64,000 nt of DNA from assembly GCF_900115365.1 (NCBI RefSeq), contig NZ_FOWD01000020.1:17551-81550 (forward strand), given 5' to 3'. Below are positions 17,364-26,036 of the stretch, piece after piece; position 1 is the stretch's first letter; each line of letters starts with the position of its first letter. A model generated the notes under the pieces. It was not told where the DNA came from and did no database searches. It saw only the letters and a program-made list of their open reading frames with translations. The translations under genes and the position numbers were made by a program. This stretch comes from Anaerocolumna aminovalerica (lineage in GTDB: Bacteria > Bacillota > Clostridia > Lachnospirales > Lachnospiraceae).

Positions 17364-19712
17364 ATGAATCAGATTGATAATATTATGAAGAAATTAACAT
17401 TGGAGGAGAAAGTATCCTTGTGTTCCGGTATAGGACTTTGGCAGACAAAAGATATAGAGGACAAAAGAATTCCTGCAATATGGATGGCAGATGGTTCCAA
17501 TGGAATCCGTATTATGAAACCTGTTCATAATCAAAGAAAACAAGATACTTCTGAATTTTTGCAGGTAACAGATTTAACCCAGAACTCACCTACTATCACC
17601 AAGCAGTATGAAGCAGTATGCTATCCCTCCGGTGCAGCATTGGCATCAACCTGGAATATGGAACTCATAGAATCTATGGGGGCCATGCTGGGAGATGAGT
17701 GCAATTTCAGAAAAGTAAATATTTTACTAGCTCCGGGTATTAATATAAAAAGAAGTCCTTTAGGAGGAAGAGGCTATGAATATTATTCAGAAGACCCTTA
17801 TTTAACCGGTAAAACGGCAGAGGCCTTTATTAAGGGGGTTCAAAGTCAGGGTGTGGGAACCAGTATCAAGCATTTTGCTGCAAATAATGCGGAAACCTTG
17901 CGAATTAATATGAGCTCAGATGTTGATGAGCGTGCCCTGAGGGAAATTTATCTTGCGCCATTTGAATTGGCAATTAAAAATGCAAAACCCTGGACGGTTA
18001 TGTCCAGTTATAATAAGGTAAATGGTGTACAGATGGCAGAGAATAGAAGGCTGCTTACAGATATTTTAAGAGATGAGTGGAACTTTGATGGGGTTGTTGT
18101 ATCAGACTGGGGCGGTATCAAAGACCGTGTGCAGGCTTTAAAAGCAGGAAATGATTTGGATATGCCTGAAAACAGAAGAAATAACAAATCTATTCAGGAA
18201 GCGGTGGAAAACGGAACTTTAGATGAATCTGTACTAGATGTTAGTGTGCGCCGTATCTTAGAAATGATATTTAAAGCAAAAGCACAGGAACGTTTTAAAG
18301 ACAGTATTGATTGGGAATCTCATCGGGAGATTGCAAAAAAAGTGGCAGAAGATTCAATTATTTTATTAAAAAATGAGAATAACTTGCTTCCAATTACCAA
18401 AGAAAAATATAAGAAAGTAGCTGTTATCGGTGCTTTTGCAACAGAACCAAGATATCAAGGGGGAGGCTGTACTTTGGTAAACCCAACCAGAATCAGCAAT
18501 CCATATGATGAAATCTGCCGGTTAGCAGGTAATGATATTAAGATAACCTATGCAAAAGGTTATGAAATAAATAACAGGATAAATGATCAGTTACTTACAG
18601 AGGCGGTAGAAAAAGCCGGGGAGGCAGATGCAGCTGTTATTTTTGCAGGTTTATGGGTTGCTTATGACAGAGAAGGATTTGACAGGAAGACCTTGGATAT
18701 TGATTCCTCTCATATTCGCCTGATTCAGGAAATCTGTAAGATTCAAAAAAGGGTTATTGTTGTCTTAAATAATGGAGATGCGGTTACTATGGATCCATGG
18801 ATTAATGGAGCAGGTGCTGTGGTGGAACAGTTTTTAGTAGGTGAAACCGTTGGAGAAGCCGTAGCAGATATATTATTTGGTATAGTAAATCCATCCGGTA
18901 AACTGCCTGTATCTTTTCCAAAACGCTTGGAAGATACTTCTGCCTATCCTTTATTCCCAGGTGAATGCAACCATCATATATATGGAGAAAGTATTTTCGT
19001 GGGATATCGTTATTATGAAAAGAAAAAGATTGATACGTTATTTCCATTTGGATTTGGTTTAAGTTATACGGAGTTTGCTTATTCAAACTTGAAATTAGAT
19101 AAAACTGTAATGAATGGCATCCAGAAATTGACAGTTCAGGTAACGGTTGCTAATACAGGTTCCTGCAAAGGGAAGGAAGTTGTTCAATTATATGTGTCTG
19201 ACAAAGAATCCAGATTGCTGCGTCCGATAAAAGAACTAAAGAAATTTGAGAAAATTGAATTAGAGCAGGGAGAGAGTAAAACCGTTACTTTTGAACTGTC
19301 TTACAGAGATTTTGCCTATTATGATCCAGAGGCTGAGGACTGGGTTGTGGAGGATGGTATTTTTGATATTCATATTGGAAAGTCCTGTGAAGATATTGTG
19401 TTAACTGCAAGTGTGGAAATGAAAGATGCCAAAAAGAAGTTCAGGTATCTGTATCTGGATTCCCAGCATGCCAGAGTATTTGAAAATACCGTATCAAAAA
19501 AAATGTATCTTGATTTCCTTGTTGAAAAAGGAGTTCTTACTAAGGATAATGTGGACGCTATGGTACCATTATTAAAGGGTAATTATATGGGAATCTATAA
19601 TGTAATTACATCTTTATTAGGTGGTGATATTACAAAAGAAGAGATGCAGGAAAAACTTGATGAAATTAATCAGGTATGTACAGCTAAGTCCAAAGCAGAG
19701 TCTTGTTTTTAG
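17364..19712 (+). CDS. Glycoside hydrolase family 3 beta-glycosidase
   Basis: A 782-residue enzyme without a signal peptide, so cytoplasmic. The N-terminal barrel shows RSPLGGRGYEYYSEDP, KHFAANNAE and the nucleophile Asp near residue 250 in GVVVSDWGGIKDR. The C-terminal alpha/beta sandwich (LLKNENNLLPI onward) and a fibronectin-III-like domain (LTVQVTVANTGSCKGKEVVQ) follow. It hydrolyses beta-linked oligosaccharides, most often beta-glucosides, after import. The gene starts 13 bases after the permease with AAAGGAGGA upstream and closes the operon. A C-terminal extension of about 100 residues beyond the FnIII domain is of unknown use. Confidence 0.92.
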   Translation: MNQIDNIMKKLTLEEKVSLCSGIGLWQTKDIEDKRIPAIWMADGSNGIRIMKPVHNQRKQDTSEFLQVTDLTQNSPTITKQYEAVCYPSGAALASTWNMELIESMGAMLGDECNFRKVNILLAPGINIKRSPLGGRGYEYYSEDPYLTGKTAEAFIKGVQSQGVGTSIKHFAANNAETLRINMSSDVDERALREIYLAPFELAIKNAKPWTVMSSYNKVNGVQMAENRRLLTDILRDEWNFDGVVVSDWGGIKDRVQALKAGNDLDMPENRRNNKSIQEAVENGTLDESVLDVSVRRILEMIFKAKAQERFKDSIDWESHREIAKKVAEDSIILLKNENNLLPITKEKYKKVAVIGAFATEPRYQGGGCTLVNPTRISNPYDEICRLAGNDIKITYAKGYEINNRINDQLLTEAVEKAGEADAAVIFAGLWVAYDREGFDRKTLDIDSSHIRLIQEICKIQKRVIVVLNNGDAVTMDPWINGAGAVVEQFLVGETVGEAVADILFGIVNPSGKLPVSFPKRLEDTSAYPLFPGECNHHIYGESIFVGYRYYEKKKIDTLFPFGFGLSYTEFAYSNLKLDKTVMNGIQKLTVQVTVANTGSCKGKEVVQLYVSDKESRLLRPIKELKKFEKIELEQGESKTVTFELSYRDFAYYDPEAEDWVVEDGIFDIHIGKSCEDIVLTASVEMKDAKKKFRYLYLDSQHARVFENTVSKKMYLDFLVEKGVLTKDNVDAMVPLLKGNYMGIYNVITSLLGGDITKEEMQEKLDEINQVCTAKSKAESCF

Positions 19713-19761
19713 TAAAGGTTTATCCCACTGGCACTGAACGATATCTAAGTAAATAAGTTTT

Positions 19762-19800
19762 AAGGGCTGAATTTGATATTGCATTGGATTCAGCCTTTTT
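19762..19800 (+). terminator. Rho-independent terminator of the sugar locus
   Basis: AAGGGCTGAAT pairs with ATTCAGCCTT and is followed by T residues. Confidence 0.8.
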
Positions 19801-19949
19801 ATATAAATGTCTATGTTTTGTGGGTGATTACTAGTTTTTTATAATAAAATATATGTTTATGGGATATGGGCAACATTGACAATGGCTGTACAAATGCTAT
19901 AATTTTTATAAGCAATATTCTTTCTATAAAAGGGCACATGACAACCATT

Positions 19950-19972
19950 ACTTTATACCTGCTATAAAGTTT
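19950..19972. promoter_or_regulatory. MerR-type operator before the regulator gene
   Basis: ACTTTATACC and TATAAAGTTT form a dyad around a short centre. An almost identical site lies at 20856-20878, which suggests that the MerR protein encoded at 19993 controls itself and the next gene. Confidence 0.7.
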
Positions 19973-19992
19973 TCAAAAAAGGATGTGTAATA

Positions 19993-20826
19993 ATGGAGCG
20001 TTTATCAATAGGAAAAATGGCGAAACTCAATCATGTTTCTGAACAAACCCTGCGTTTATATGACCGGCTTGGTTTATTAAAGCCTGAGATGGTGGATGAA
20101 AGCAATGGCTATCGTTATTATGATGTAAAGCAAAGTGCTCAGTTGGATATGATTCAATATATGAAAGAATTAGGTATGCCGTTAAAAGAGATTAAGCTGC
20201 ATTTAAAGCAGAATAACATTGCATTCTTTAAAGAGATATTGGAGAAACAAAAAGATAAAATCAATGATGAAATAAGAGAATTGCAATATAAGAGAAAGGC
20301 CATTAACAGAACCATAGACTCCTATGACAGATATCTAAATTCACCTCCTCCCGGTACTATTACCATAGAGTACATAAGTAAGAGGCAATTATATGTAAGG
20401 GAAATAGGAGTAAACTTTTATGATTATGGAATAGAAACTTATGAAAAGCTATTGAGAAAGTTCAAAGAACAGATGCTAAAAGATGCCCTTCCTCAAGTTT
20501 GTTTTTATAATGCTGGAACTATAATGAAAAAGAATAAACTTTTAAATCGGGTATTTGAATCAACAGAAATATTCGTACAGCTGGATGAAGATTTTGTAAC
20601 GGAAGATCTAATTACTACCATACCCAGTAATATGTACGTCTGTATATTTTGTAACAAATTTGAAGCTGAAATTCCTTATGCAATGCGGCTTTTAGAGGAG
20701 ATAGATAAAAAAGGATATGAAATTGTGGGAGATTATATATGTGAAGTAATTGCCGAATTGCCTGCCTTAAAATGTAATGAGAGGGAAATGTTCTTAAAAT
20801 TACAGATTCCAATTCGTATAAAATAA
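19993..20826 (+). CDS. MerR family regulator with C-terminal effector domain
   Basis: A 277-residue regulator. The winged helix covers residues 1-70 (LSIGKMAKLNHVSEQTLRLY; LLKPEMVDESNGYRYYDVKQ), followed by a dimerisation helix (EILEKQKDKINDEIRELQYK). A C-terminal domain of about 160 residues looks like the GyrI-like effector domains of BmrR-type regulators. Matching 23-bp dyads lie before this gene and before the dehydrogenase gene, the second within a 19-base promoter spacer. It is therefore likely a twist-type activator of the dehydrogenase gene. The effector is unknown. Confidence 0.88.
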   Translation: MERLSIGKMAKLNHVSEQTLRLYDRLGLLKPEMVDESNGYRYYDVKQSAQLDMIQYMKELGMPLKEIKLHLKQNNIAFFKEILEKQKDKINDEIRELQYKRKAINRTIDSYDRYLNSPPPGTITIEYISKRQLYVREIGVNFYDYGIETYEKLLRKFKEQMLKDALPQVCFYNAGTIMKKNKLLNRVFESTEIFVQLDEDFVTEDLITTIPSNMYVCIFCNKFEAEIPYAMRLLEEIDKKGYEIVGDYICEVIAELPALKCNEREMFLKLQIPIRIK

Positions 20827-20852
20827 ATTGTTAAAAAAATATCAATATTCTA

Positions 20853-20883
20853 TTGACTTTATACCTCCTATAAAGTTTATGAT
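20853..20883 (+). promoter_or_regulatory. MerR-type promoter with 19-base spacer and operator
   Basis: TTGACT (20853-20858) and TATGAT (20878-20883) are separated by 19 bases, the long spacer typical of MerR-activated promoters. The dyad ACTTTATACC/TATAAAGTTT fills the spacer. It drives the dehydrogenase gene at 20967. Confidence 0.75.
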
Positions 20884-20966
20884 AATAATGTAACCAAATA
20901 TATCTGCAATATCAGATATATTAAGTTTCCGAAAAATATTCACATTGAATTAAAGGAGGTATTATT

Positions 20967-22001
20967 ATGTTTCATGAGAAAATCAGAGTTGTGCAGTACG
21001 GTTGCGGTAAAATGGCTAAATATGCCCTTCGATATCTGTATGAGAATGGTGCGGAAATTGTTGGCGCAATTGATGTAAATCCAGAGGTTGTTGGAATGGA
21101 CGTGGGGGACTTTGCAGGTCTTGGAATAAAGCTTGGAGTACCTATTCGTAGTGATGCAGATGCCGTCCTTGATGAATGTGATGCGGATATTGCTATTGTC
21201 ACTTTATTTAGTTTTATAAAGGACATATATCCCTATGTGGAAAAGGTAGTTAGCCGTGGAATTAACGTAATTACTACCTGTGAAGAAGCAATTTATCCAT
21301 GGACTACGGCTGCAGCTTTGACTAACAAGTTGGATAAACTGGCCAAAGAAAATAACTGTACCATTGCAGGATCCGGAATGCAGGATATATATTGGGTAAA
21401 TATGATAGCTTGTGTGGCAGGTGGTATTCATAAGATAGAAAAGATAGAAGGAGCTGTCAGTTATAATGTAGAAGATTATGGGCTGGCTTTAGCTAAGGCT
21501 CATGGCGCAGGTTTAACACCGGAACAGTTTGAAAAAGAAATTGCACATCCGGAAGTACTGGAGCCTGCGTATGTATGGAATTCCAATGAAGCTATCTGCT
21601 CAAAAATGGGATGGACCATCAAATCCCAGTCTCAAAAATGTGTTCCTTATTTTTATGATAAAGATTTATATTCTTCCACCCTTGGTGAAACTATTCCGAA
21701 AGGTAACTGTATTGGTATGAGTGCGGTTGTAACTACAGAAACCTTCCAGGGACCAATTATTGAAACTCAGTGTATTGGTAAAGTATACGGACCTGATGAT
21801 GGAGATATGTGTGACTGGAAGATTATCGGAGAACCGGATACAGAATTTCATGTTAACAAACCGGCCACGGTGGAACATACTTGTGCAACCGTTGTGAACC
21901 GTATTCCAACTATCTTAAATGCACCGGCCGGTTATTATACAATTGAAAAAATGGATAATGTAGAATATCTTTCCTATCCTATGCAATACTATGTAAAGTA
22001 G
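20967..22001 (+). CDS. DapB/2,4-diaminopentanoate dehydrogenase-like NAD(P)-dependent oxidoreductase
   Basis: A 344-residue protein. The N-terminal Rossmann fold has [17 protein letters not shown] and, at the end of the second strand, [11 protein letters not shown]. The central part ([21 protein letters not shown]) and overall length resemble the dihydrodipicolinate-reductase-like family that includes the Ord 2,4-diaminopentanoate dehydrogenase of clostridial ornithine fermentation. None of the other ornithine-pathway genes is nearby, so the substrate is uncertain; an amino-acid-derived amine or ketone is plausible. AAAGGAGG precedes the ATG. Its promoter carries the MerR-type operator. Confidence 0.65.
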   Translation: MFHEKIRVVQYGCGKMAKYALRYLYENGAEIVGAIDVNPEVVGMDVGDFAGLGIKLGVPIRSDADAVLDECDADIAIVTLFSFIKDIYPYVEKVVSRGINVITTCEEAIYPWTTAAALTNKLDKLAKENNCTIAGSGMQDIYWVNMIACVAGGIHKIEKIEGAVSYNVEDYGLALAKAHGAGLTPEQFEKEIAHPEVLEPAYVWNSNEAICSKMGWTIKSQSQKCVPYFYDKDLYSSTLGETIPKGNCIGMSAVVTTETFQGPIIETQCIGKVYGPDDGDMCDWKIIGEPDTEFHVNKPATVEHTCATVVNRIPTILNAPAGYYTIEKMDNVEYLSYPMQYYVK

Positions 22002-22081
22002 AAGTAATAAAAGAATTATTTAACATAAGTTATACAGTTAACTCTAAATGTTGCATATAGGTTCTTATTTGACTAAAAAAT

Positions 22082-22124
22082 AAAAGTATCGTAAACTTTA
22101 AATAACGTTTACGATACTTTTTAT
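22082..22124 (+). terminator. Rho-independent terminator
   Basis: AAAGTATCGTAAAC pairs exactly with GTTTACGATACTTT and is followed by T residues. It closes the dehydrogenase gene. Confidence 0.85.
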
Positions 22125-22150
22125 TTTAATTACTATTTAAAAAGAAAAAG

Positions 22151-22266
22151 AAGTTGAAAGAAAGTAAGAATATAGAGAGGATGCCACAAAATGATTCTTT
22201 CAACTTGATATTTGTGGCAATATCAAATCTGTAGGCAGAGTATACATCGATAAACAGATTTGATAT
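22151..22266 (+). other. Interleaved inverted repeats before the DNA glycosylase gene (possible RNA pseudoknot)
   Basis: Three perfect complementary pairs lie in 116 bases. Pair A is 22151-22162 with 22195-22206 (12 bp). Pair B is 22182-22190 with 22211-22219 (9 bp). Pair C is 22220-22232 with 22254-22266 (13 bp). A and B interleave in the order A-B-A'-B', so both can form together only as a pseudoknot. Pair C follows at once and ends 15 bases before the start codon at 22282. The region could be a structured leader RNA or the remains of a palindromic repeat element. Confidence 0.55.
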
Positions 22267-22281
22267 GCAATGGGTGTATAT

Positions 22282-22899
22282 ATGAAAGTCACCAGAGATT
22301 TCTACCAAAGAAGCGCTGTAGAGGTGGCAAAAGATTTATTGGGCCTTGTACTTGTTCATGAAACCAAAGAAGGAATTACAAAAGGAATCATTGTGGAAAC
22401 AGAAGCTTATATGGGGCCAAAAGATGCTGCTGCCCATTCCTATAAAAATATAAGATCCCAAAGAACAGAGATTCAATACGGAGAAGGCGGGTATGCTTAT
22501 ATATATTTAATCTATGGAATGTATTACTGTATGAATATAGTTACCAATAAAGAAGAGATTCCCGAGGTTGTATTACTTCGGGCTTTGGAACCTGTGGAAG
22601 GAATCGATTTAATGAAACAACGCCGTAAAACAGATAAGCTTAAGAATCTTTGCAGCGGGCCAGGGAAATTATGTGCTGCAATGGGTATAGATAAGAATAA
22701 TTATGGTATGGATCTTTGTGGAAATAAGTTATACCTGGAATATCAGGATAGCATTTCCTACAAAGAATCTATCAATATCGTCTCTTCCAAACGAATTAAT
22801 ATTGATTATGCAGGAGAGGCCAAGGATTATCTTTGGAGATATACTATCGAAAACAATGAATATGTATCTGTAAAGGATAAAAAAGTACTAAAGAAATGA
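22282..22899 (+). CDS. 3-methyladenine DNA glycosylase (AAG/MPG family)
   Basis: A 205-residue base-excision repair enzyme that removes alkylated purines from DNA. Family signatures are DLLGLVLVHETKEG, the catalytic region IVETEAYMGPKDAAAHSY with the active-site Glu, GYAYIYLIYGMYYCMNIVT and LCSGPGKLCAAMGI. I chose ATG 22282, because GGGTG lies 5 bases upstream; an in-frame ATG at 22270 lacks a ribosome binding site. The gene stands alone behind the interleaved inverted repeats. Confidence 0.92.
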   Translation: MKVTRDFYQRSAVEVAKDLLGLVLVHETKEGITKGIIVETEAYMGPKDAAAHSYKNIRSQRTEIQYGEGGYAYIYLIYGMYYCMNIVTNKEEIPEVVLLRALEPVEGIDLMKQRRKTDKLKNLCSGPGKLCAAMGIDKNNYGMDLCGNKLYLEYQDSISYKESINIVSSKRINIDYAGEAKDYLWRYTIENNEYVSVKDKKVLKK

Positions 22900-23007
22900 A
22901 AACTTTGAAAAAAAATTAACAAAACTATGGACTAATCAGATTATTTGTGAGAAAATAGGTGCGAATGCGTAATATGCATTATTATGTATATTGAAAGGAG
23001 TCTCAAT

Positions 23008-23700
23008 ATGATTTATTCACATGAAGTAGAAATGATGTGTCCAGTTGCACAAGGTGTTAACCATGGAGCAGCCCCTATTCCAGAAGAGGCAAAATGGGTA
23101 AAAGCTAAGGATGTAACTGATATTTCCGGCTTAACACATGGTGTTGGCTGGTGTGCACCACAACAAGGTGCCTGTAAATTAACACTTAACGTAAAGGATG
23201 GTATTATCCAGGAAGCATTGGTAGAAACAATCGGATGTTCCGGTATGACTCACTCTGCAGCTATGGCAGCAGAAATTCTTCCGGGAAGAACTATCCTGGA
23301 AGCTTTAAATACAGACTTAGTATGTGATGCAATCAACACCGCTATGAGAGAACTTTTCTTACAAATCGTTTATGGAAGAACACAAAGTGCTTTCTCAGAA
23401 GATGGTCTGCCTGTAGGTGCAGGACTTGAAGATTTAGGAAAAGGACTAAGAAGCCAGGTTGGTACTATGTATGGTACATTAAAGAAAGGACCTCGTTATC
23501 TTGAAATGGCTGAAGGCTATGTAACAGGAATTGCTCTTGACGAAGAAGATCAAATTATCGGTTATCAATTTGTAAGCTTGGGTAAAATGACTGACTTTAT
23601 TAAGAAGGGCGATGACCCTACAACAGCTTGGGAAAAGGCCAAGGGACAATATGGTCGTGTTGCTGATGCAGTGAAGATTATTGACCCTAGAAAAGAATAA
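23008..23700 (+). CDS. NifU-like iron-sulfur scaffold family protein (partner of GGGtGRT protein)
   Basis: A 230-residue protein. The N-terminal half carries LTHGVGWCAPQQGACKLTLN and VETIGCSGMTHSAAMAAEIL, a NifU/IscU-like fold with conserved Cys in WCAP, GACK and GCSG. I chose ATG 23008, with AAAGGAG 7 bases upstream. The gene is followed after 18 bases by the GGGtGRT gene, a pairing common in clostridia. It probably binds or delivers an Fe-S cluster or another metal group for the partner; the exact role is not known. Codon use is strongly biased towards common codons, which suggests high expression. Confidence 0.8.
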   Translation: MIYSHEVEMMCPVAQGVNHGAAPIPEEAKWVKAKDVTDISGLTHGVGWCAPQQGACKLTLNVKDGIIQEALVETIGCSGMTHSAAMAAEILPGRTILEALNTDLVCDAINTAMRELFLQIVYGRTQSAFSEDGLPVGAGLEDLGKGLRSQVGTMYGTLKKGPRYLEMAEGYVTGIALDEEDQIIGYQFVSLGKMTDFIKKGDDPTTAWEKAKGQYGRVADAVKIIDPRKE

Positions 23701-23718
23701 TAGAGGAGGATACATAAA

Positions 23719-24729
23719 ATGGCTTTATTTGAATCATATGAAAGAAGAATAGATAAAATTAATGCAGTATTAAACAGCTATGGTATATCTTCTATCGAAG
23801 AAGCTGAGAAGATTACAAAAGCAGCCGGACTTGATGTATATAACCAAGTAAAAGGTATTCAACCTATTTGTTTTGAAAATGCTTGCTGGTCTTATATTGT
23901 AGGTGCTGCAATTGCTATTAAGAAAAATTGCAGAAAAGCTTCTGAAGCTGCTGCAGCAATTGGTGAAGGACTTCAGGCATTTTGTATTCCAGGTTCTGTT
24001 GCTGACCAGAGAAAAGTTGGTTTAGGACATGGTAACTTAGGGAAGATGTTACTGGAAGAAGAAACGGAATGTTTCTGTTTCTTAGCAGGACATGAATCCT
24101 TTGCGGCTGCGGAAGGTGCAATCGGTATTGCATTATCTGCTAATAAAGTTAGAAATAAACCTTTAAGAGTTATCTTAAATGGTTTAGGAAAAGATGCGGC
24201 ACAAATCATTTCCAGAATTAATGGATTTACATTTGTTGAGACAGAAATGAATTACTATACAGGTGAAGTAAAAGAAATATTCAGAAAATCCTACTCAAAA
24301 GGTGACAGAGCAAAAGTTAACTGCTATGGTGCTAATGACGTAACAGAAGGTGTTGCAATCATGCATAAAGAAGGTGTTGACGTATCTATTACCGGTAACT
24401 CAACTAACCCTACAAGATTCCAGCATCCAGTGGCAGGTACATACAAGAAAGAATGTATGGAACAAGGAAAGAAATATTTCTCCGTAGCTTCCGGCGGCGG
24501 TACAGGAAGAACTCTTCATCCGGACAACATGGCAGCAGGTCCTGCTTCTTATGGTATGACAGATACTATGGGAAGAATGCACTCTGATGCACAATTTGCT
24601 GGATCTTCTTCCGTTCCTGCTCACGTTGAAATGATGGGACTTATTGGAATGGGTAACAATCCAATGGTTGGTGCTACAGTTGCAGTTGCAGTTGCTTTAC
24701 AGCAAGCTGCTGATGCAGGTAAATTCTAA
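23719..24729 (+). CDS. GGGtGRT protein
   Basis: A 336-residue protein of the family named for its motif, here SVASGGGTGRTLHPDNMAAG at about residues 255-275. Other conserved parts are NACWSYIVGAAIAI, LGHGNLGKMLLEEETECFCF and GITGNSTNPTRFQHPVAGTY-like text near 215-235. It is encoded directly after the NifU-like gene, with GGAGGA before the ATG, and both genes share a terminator. The biochemical function is unknown; a link to iron-sulfur or selenium metabolism has been suggested only from gene pairing. Well-adapted codons suggest an abundant protein. Confidence 0.88.
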   Translation: MALFESYERRIDKINAVLNSYGISSIEEAEKITKAAGLDVYNQVKGIQPICFENACWSYIVGAAIAIKKNCRKASEAAAAIGEGLQAFCIPGSVADQRKVGLGHGNLGKMLLEEETECFCFLAGHESFAAAEGAIGIALSANKVRNKPLRVILNGLGKDAAQIISRINGFTFVETEMNYYTGEVKEIFRKSYSKGDRAKVNCYGANDVTEGVAIMHKEGVDVSITGNSTNPTRFQHPVAGTYKKECMEQGKKYFSVASGGGTGRTLHPDNMAAGPASYGMTDTMGRMHSDAQFAGSSSVPAHVEMMGLIGMGNNPMVGATVAVAVALQQAADAGKF

Positions 24730-24834
24730 TAACTAGCATAAACACTGATTGTTAGATAGCGGCACATTACATAAAACAATGTGTAAGGAACGCGTAAGGA
24801 ACAGTCGTAAGGAACAAAACATTTTATAAAAATT

Positions 24835-24870
24835 GCAGGCATATCGATAAAATACGATATGCCTGCTTAT
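24835..24870 (+). terminator. Rho-independent terminator
   Basis: GCAGGCATATCG (24835-24846) is an exact complement of 24855-24866 and is followed by TTATTTTATTTT. It ends the NifU-like/GGGtGRT operon. Confidence 0.8.
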
Positions 24871-25119
24871 TTTATTTTAATAATATATTCCTTAAGAAAA
24901 TTTGCCTTTTGTTATAAAAGCATACAAACAATGGGGGTATATCTTTAATCCGCATTGTGCCATTACCTTTACAAATCTACCGCGATATTTATCATATGTC
25001 ATCTTAGTGCCTTTTGCCCTTCATTTACCTGTGCCAGATTCTGTTTTATTCCACCCAACATGGTGTCGTTAATTAAGTTAATATTTTCTTTCTAGTGTAC
25101 TAATTATTATATAAATATA

Positions 25120-25185
25120 AAAAAGGAGAAGCCAGCAGGTAATCCCTACTGGCCACTTATGAAAAAGGAAGGTTACTATGTAAAA
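25120..25185 (+). repeat. GCCAG hairpin element, copy 1
   Basis: AAAAGGAGAA leads into GCCAGCAGG/CCTACTGGC with one mismatch, then ATGAAAAAGG and ATGTAAAAC. A second sequence of the same layout is at 26683-26745. It may be a small RNA or a mobile hairpin. Confidence 0.4.
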
Positions 25186-25268
25186 CTCTATAACTATATT
25201 GTATCGTTCATATATGTACTATATTTGAATGGTTATTAAAAAGTTTATGAACAGTTAGGGGTGATAAG

Positions 25269-25438
25269 ATGACAAAAGATATTTTAGTGCAGTATTGTGA
25301 TTTCATAAAAAAGAGATGAATTAAAAATATAAGTCTGATTCTGTAAAAGGTGGATTAGGAGGAATGTAGAATTTTATGGAGTACTTAGGCTATAGCTTAG
25401 GTACTTTTATTATGTTTAAAAATAAAGAAGTTAGATAA
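25269..25438 (+). pseudogene. Decayed phage-type protein (DUF1492-like start)
   Basis: A GGGGTGATAAG ribosome binding site precedes ATG 25269. The frame reads MTKDILVQYCDFIKKR and stops. Farther on DSVKGGLGGM, another TAG, then NFMEYLGYSLGTFIMF can be read in a different frame. This order matches the start and middle of the small phage/prophage proteins of the DUF1492 type, but at least two stops and a frame change break it. It is a remnant; the assignment rests on short matches. Confidence 0.4.
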
Positions 25439-25445
25439 ATAAGTG

Positions 25446-25702
25446 ATGCAAGAAATAACTTTGATCAATTTACCAACCAAACGAAATAAAAATAGAATAG
25501 AAGTAACACTTTACGGAAAAAAGAATTAATTTTACAGTTAATACGCATATATAGACAGAATGGCTTCCATACTATTCTTAAATCAAGAAAAGAAGAACAG
25601 GAACGCTTCATTACAAATAGAGAGAGTGACTTAAAGAAGCTAATACAATTAACTAATCTGGAGCTTTTAAAGGATTTTAGAATTGAGTTTATAAAGGAAT
25701 GA
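25446..25702 (+). pseudogene. Frameshifted small ORF, unknown
   Basis: ATG 25446 opens MQEITLINLPTKRNKNRIEV and LYGKKN, then TAA. A one-base shift in the A6 tract at 25517-25522 joins it to ELILQLIRIYRQNGFHTILK and LIQLTNLELLKDFRIEFIKE, ending at 25702, 4 bases before the next gene. The joined product would be about 85 residues, charged and helical. No ribosome binding site is obvious. It may be a real small gene with a slippery-run error or a remnant. Confidence 0.4.
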
Positions 25703-25706
25703 TAGC

Positions 25707-25949
25707 ATGAACAAAATTACCCTTTGTTTAATACTAAATTTTTTTGCATTATTAGCATATGCAGCTGAACTATGGAAAGATTATGGTGTAATACTTGACA
25801 ATACAGAACTTGTTAAAAGTAGATGTAAGTATACTATAAGACTTATAACATCCTCCATAATCTTTATTATTGCTCTAAGTGCTATGTATAGCTTGTTTAA
25901 TATAAACACGACAGATGTATCTTATTATTTTAAACATGGCGGCAGGTGA
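25707..25949 (+). CDS. Small membrane protein, unknown
   Basis: An 80-residue protein with two hydrophobic segments (about residues 4-22 and 43-65) separated by a charged loop. AAAGGAATGATAGC precedes the ATG. No family is recognised. It lies just after a frameshifted ORF and within a region of phage-like fragments. Confidence 0.5.
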   Translation: MNKITLCLILNFFALLAYAAELWKDYGVILDNTELVKSRCKYTIRLITSSIIFIIALSAMYSLFNINTTDVSYYFKHGGR

Positions 25950-25975
25950 TTGAACGGATAAATTATATGATGAGA

Positions 25976-26005
25976 CGGGAGCGTGAAAAGGAGTCCACGC
26001 TCCCG
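25976..26005. terminator. GC-rich hairpin between convergent genes
   Basis: CGGGAGCGTG and CACGCTCCCG form a perfect 10-bp stem with a 10-base loop. A T tract is missing on the plus strand. Confidence 0.45.
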
Positions 26006-26036
26006 CACAGCCTAACGATGTTAGATGGCGTAAATT

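Larger units (their letters stand above)
24730..25268. other. Intergenic with terminator, direct repeats and short ORF remnants
   Basis: GTAAGGAAC occurs three times between 24782 and 24816. The terminator at 24835-24866 follows. On the minus strand a 36-codon ORF (25002 to 24892) overlaps by ATGA the end of a short upstream frame; they read like two coupled phage-type fragments, but I recognise neither. A hairpin element is at 25120-25185. Confidence 0.4.
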
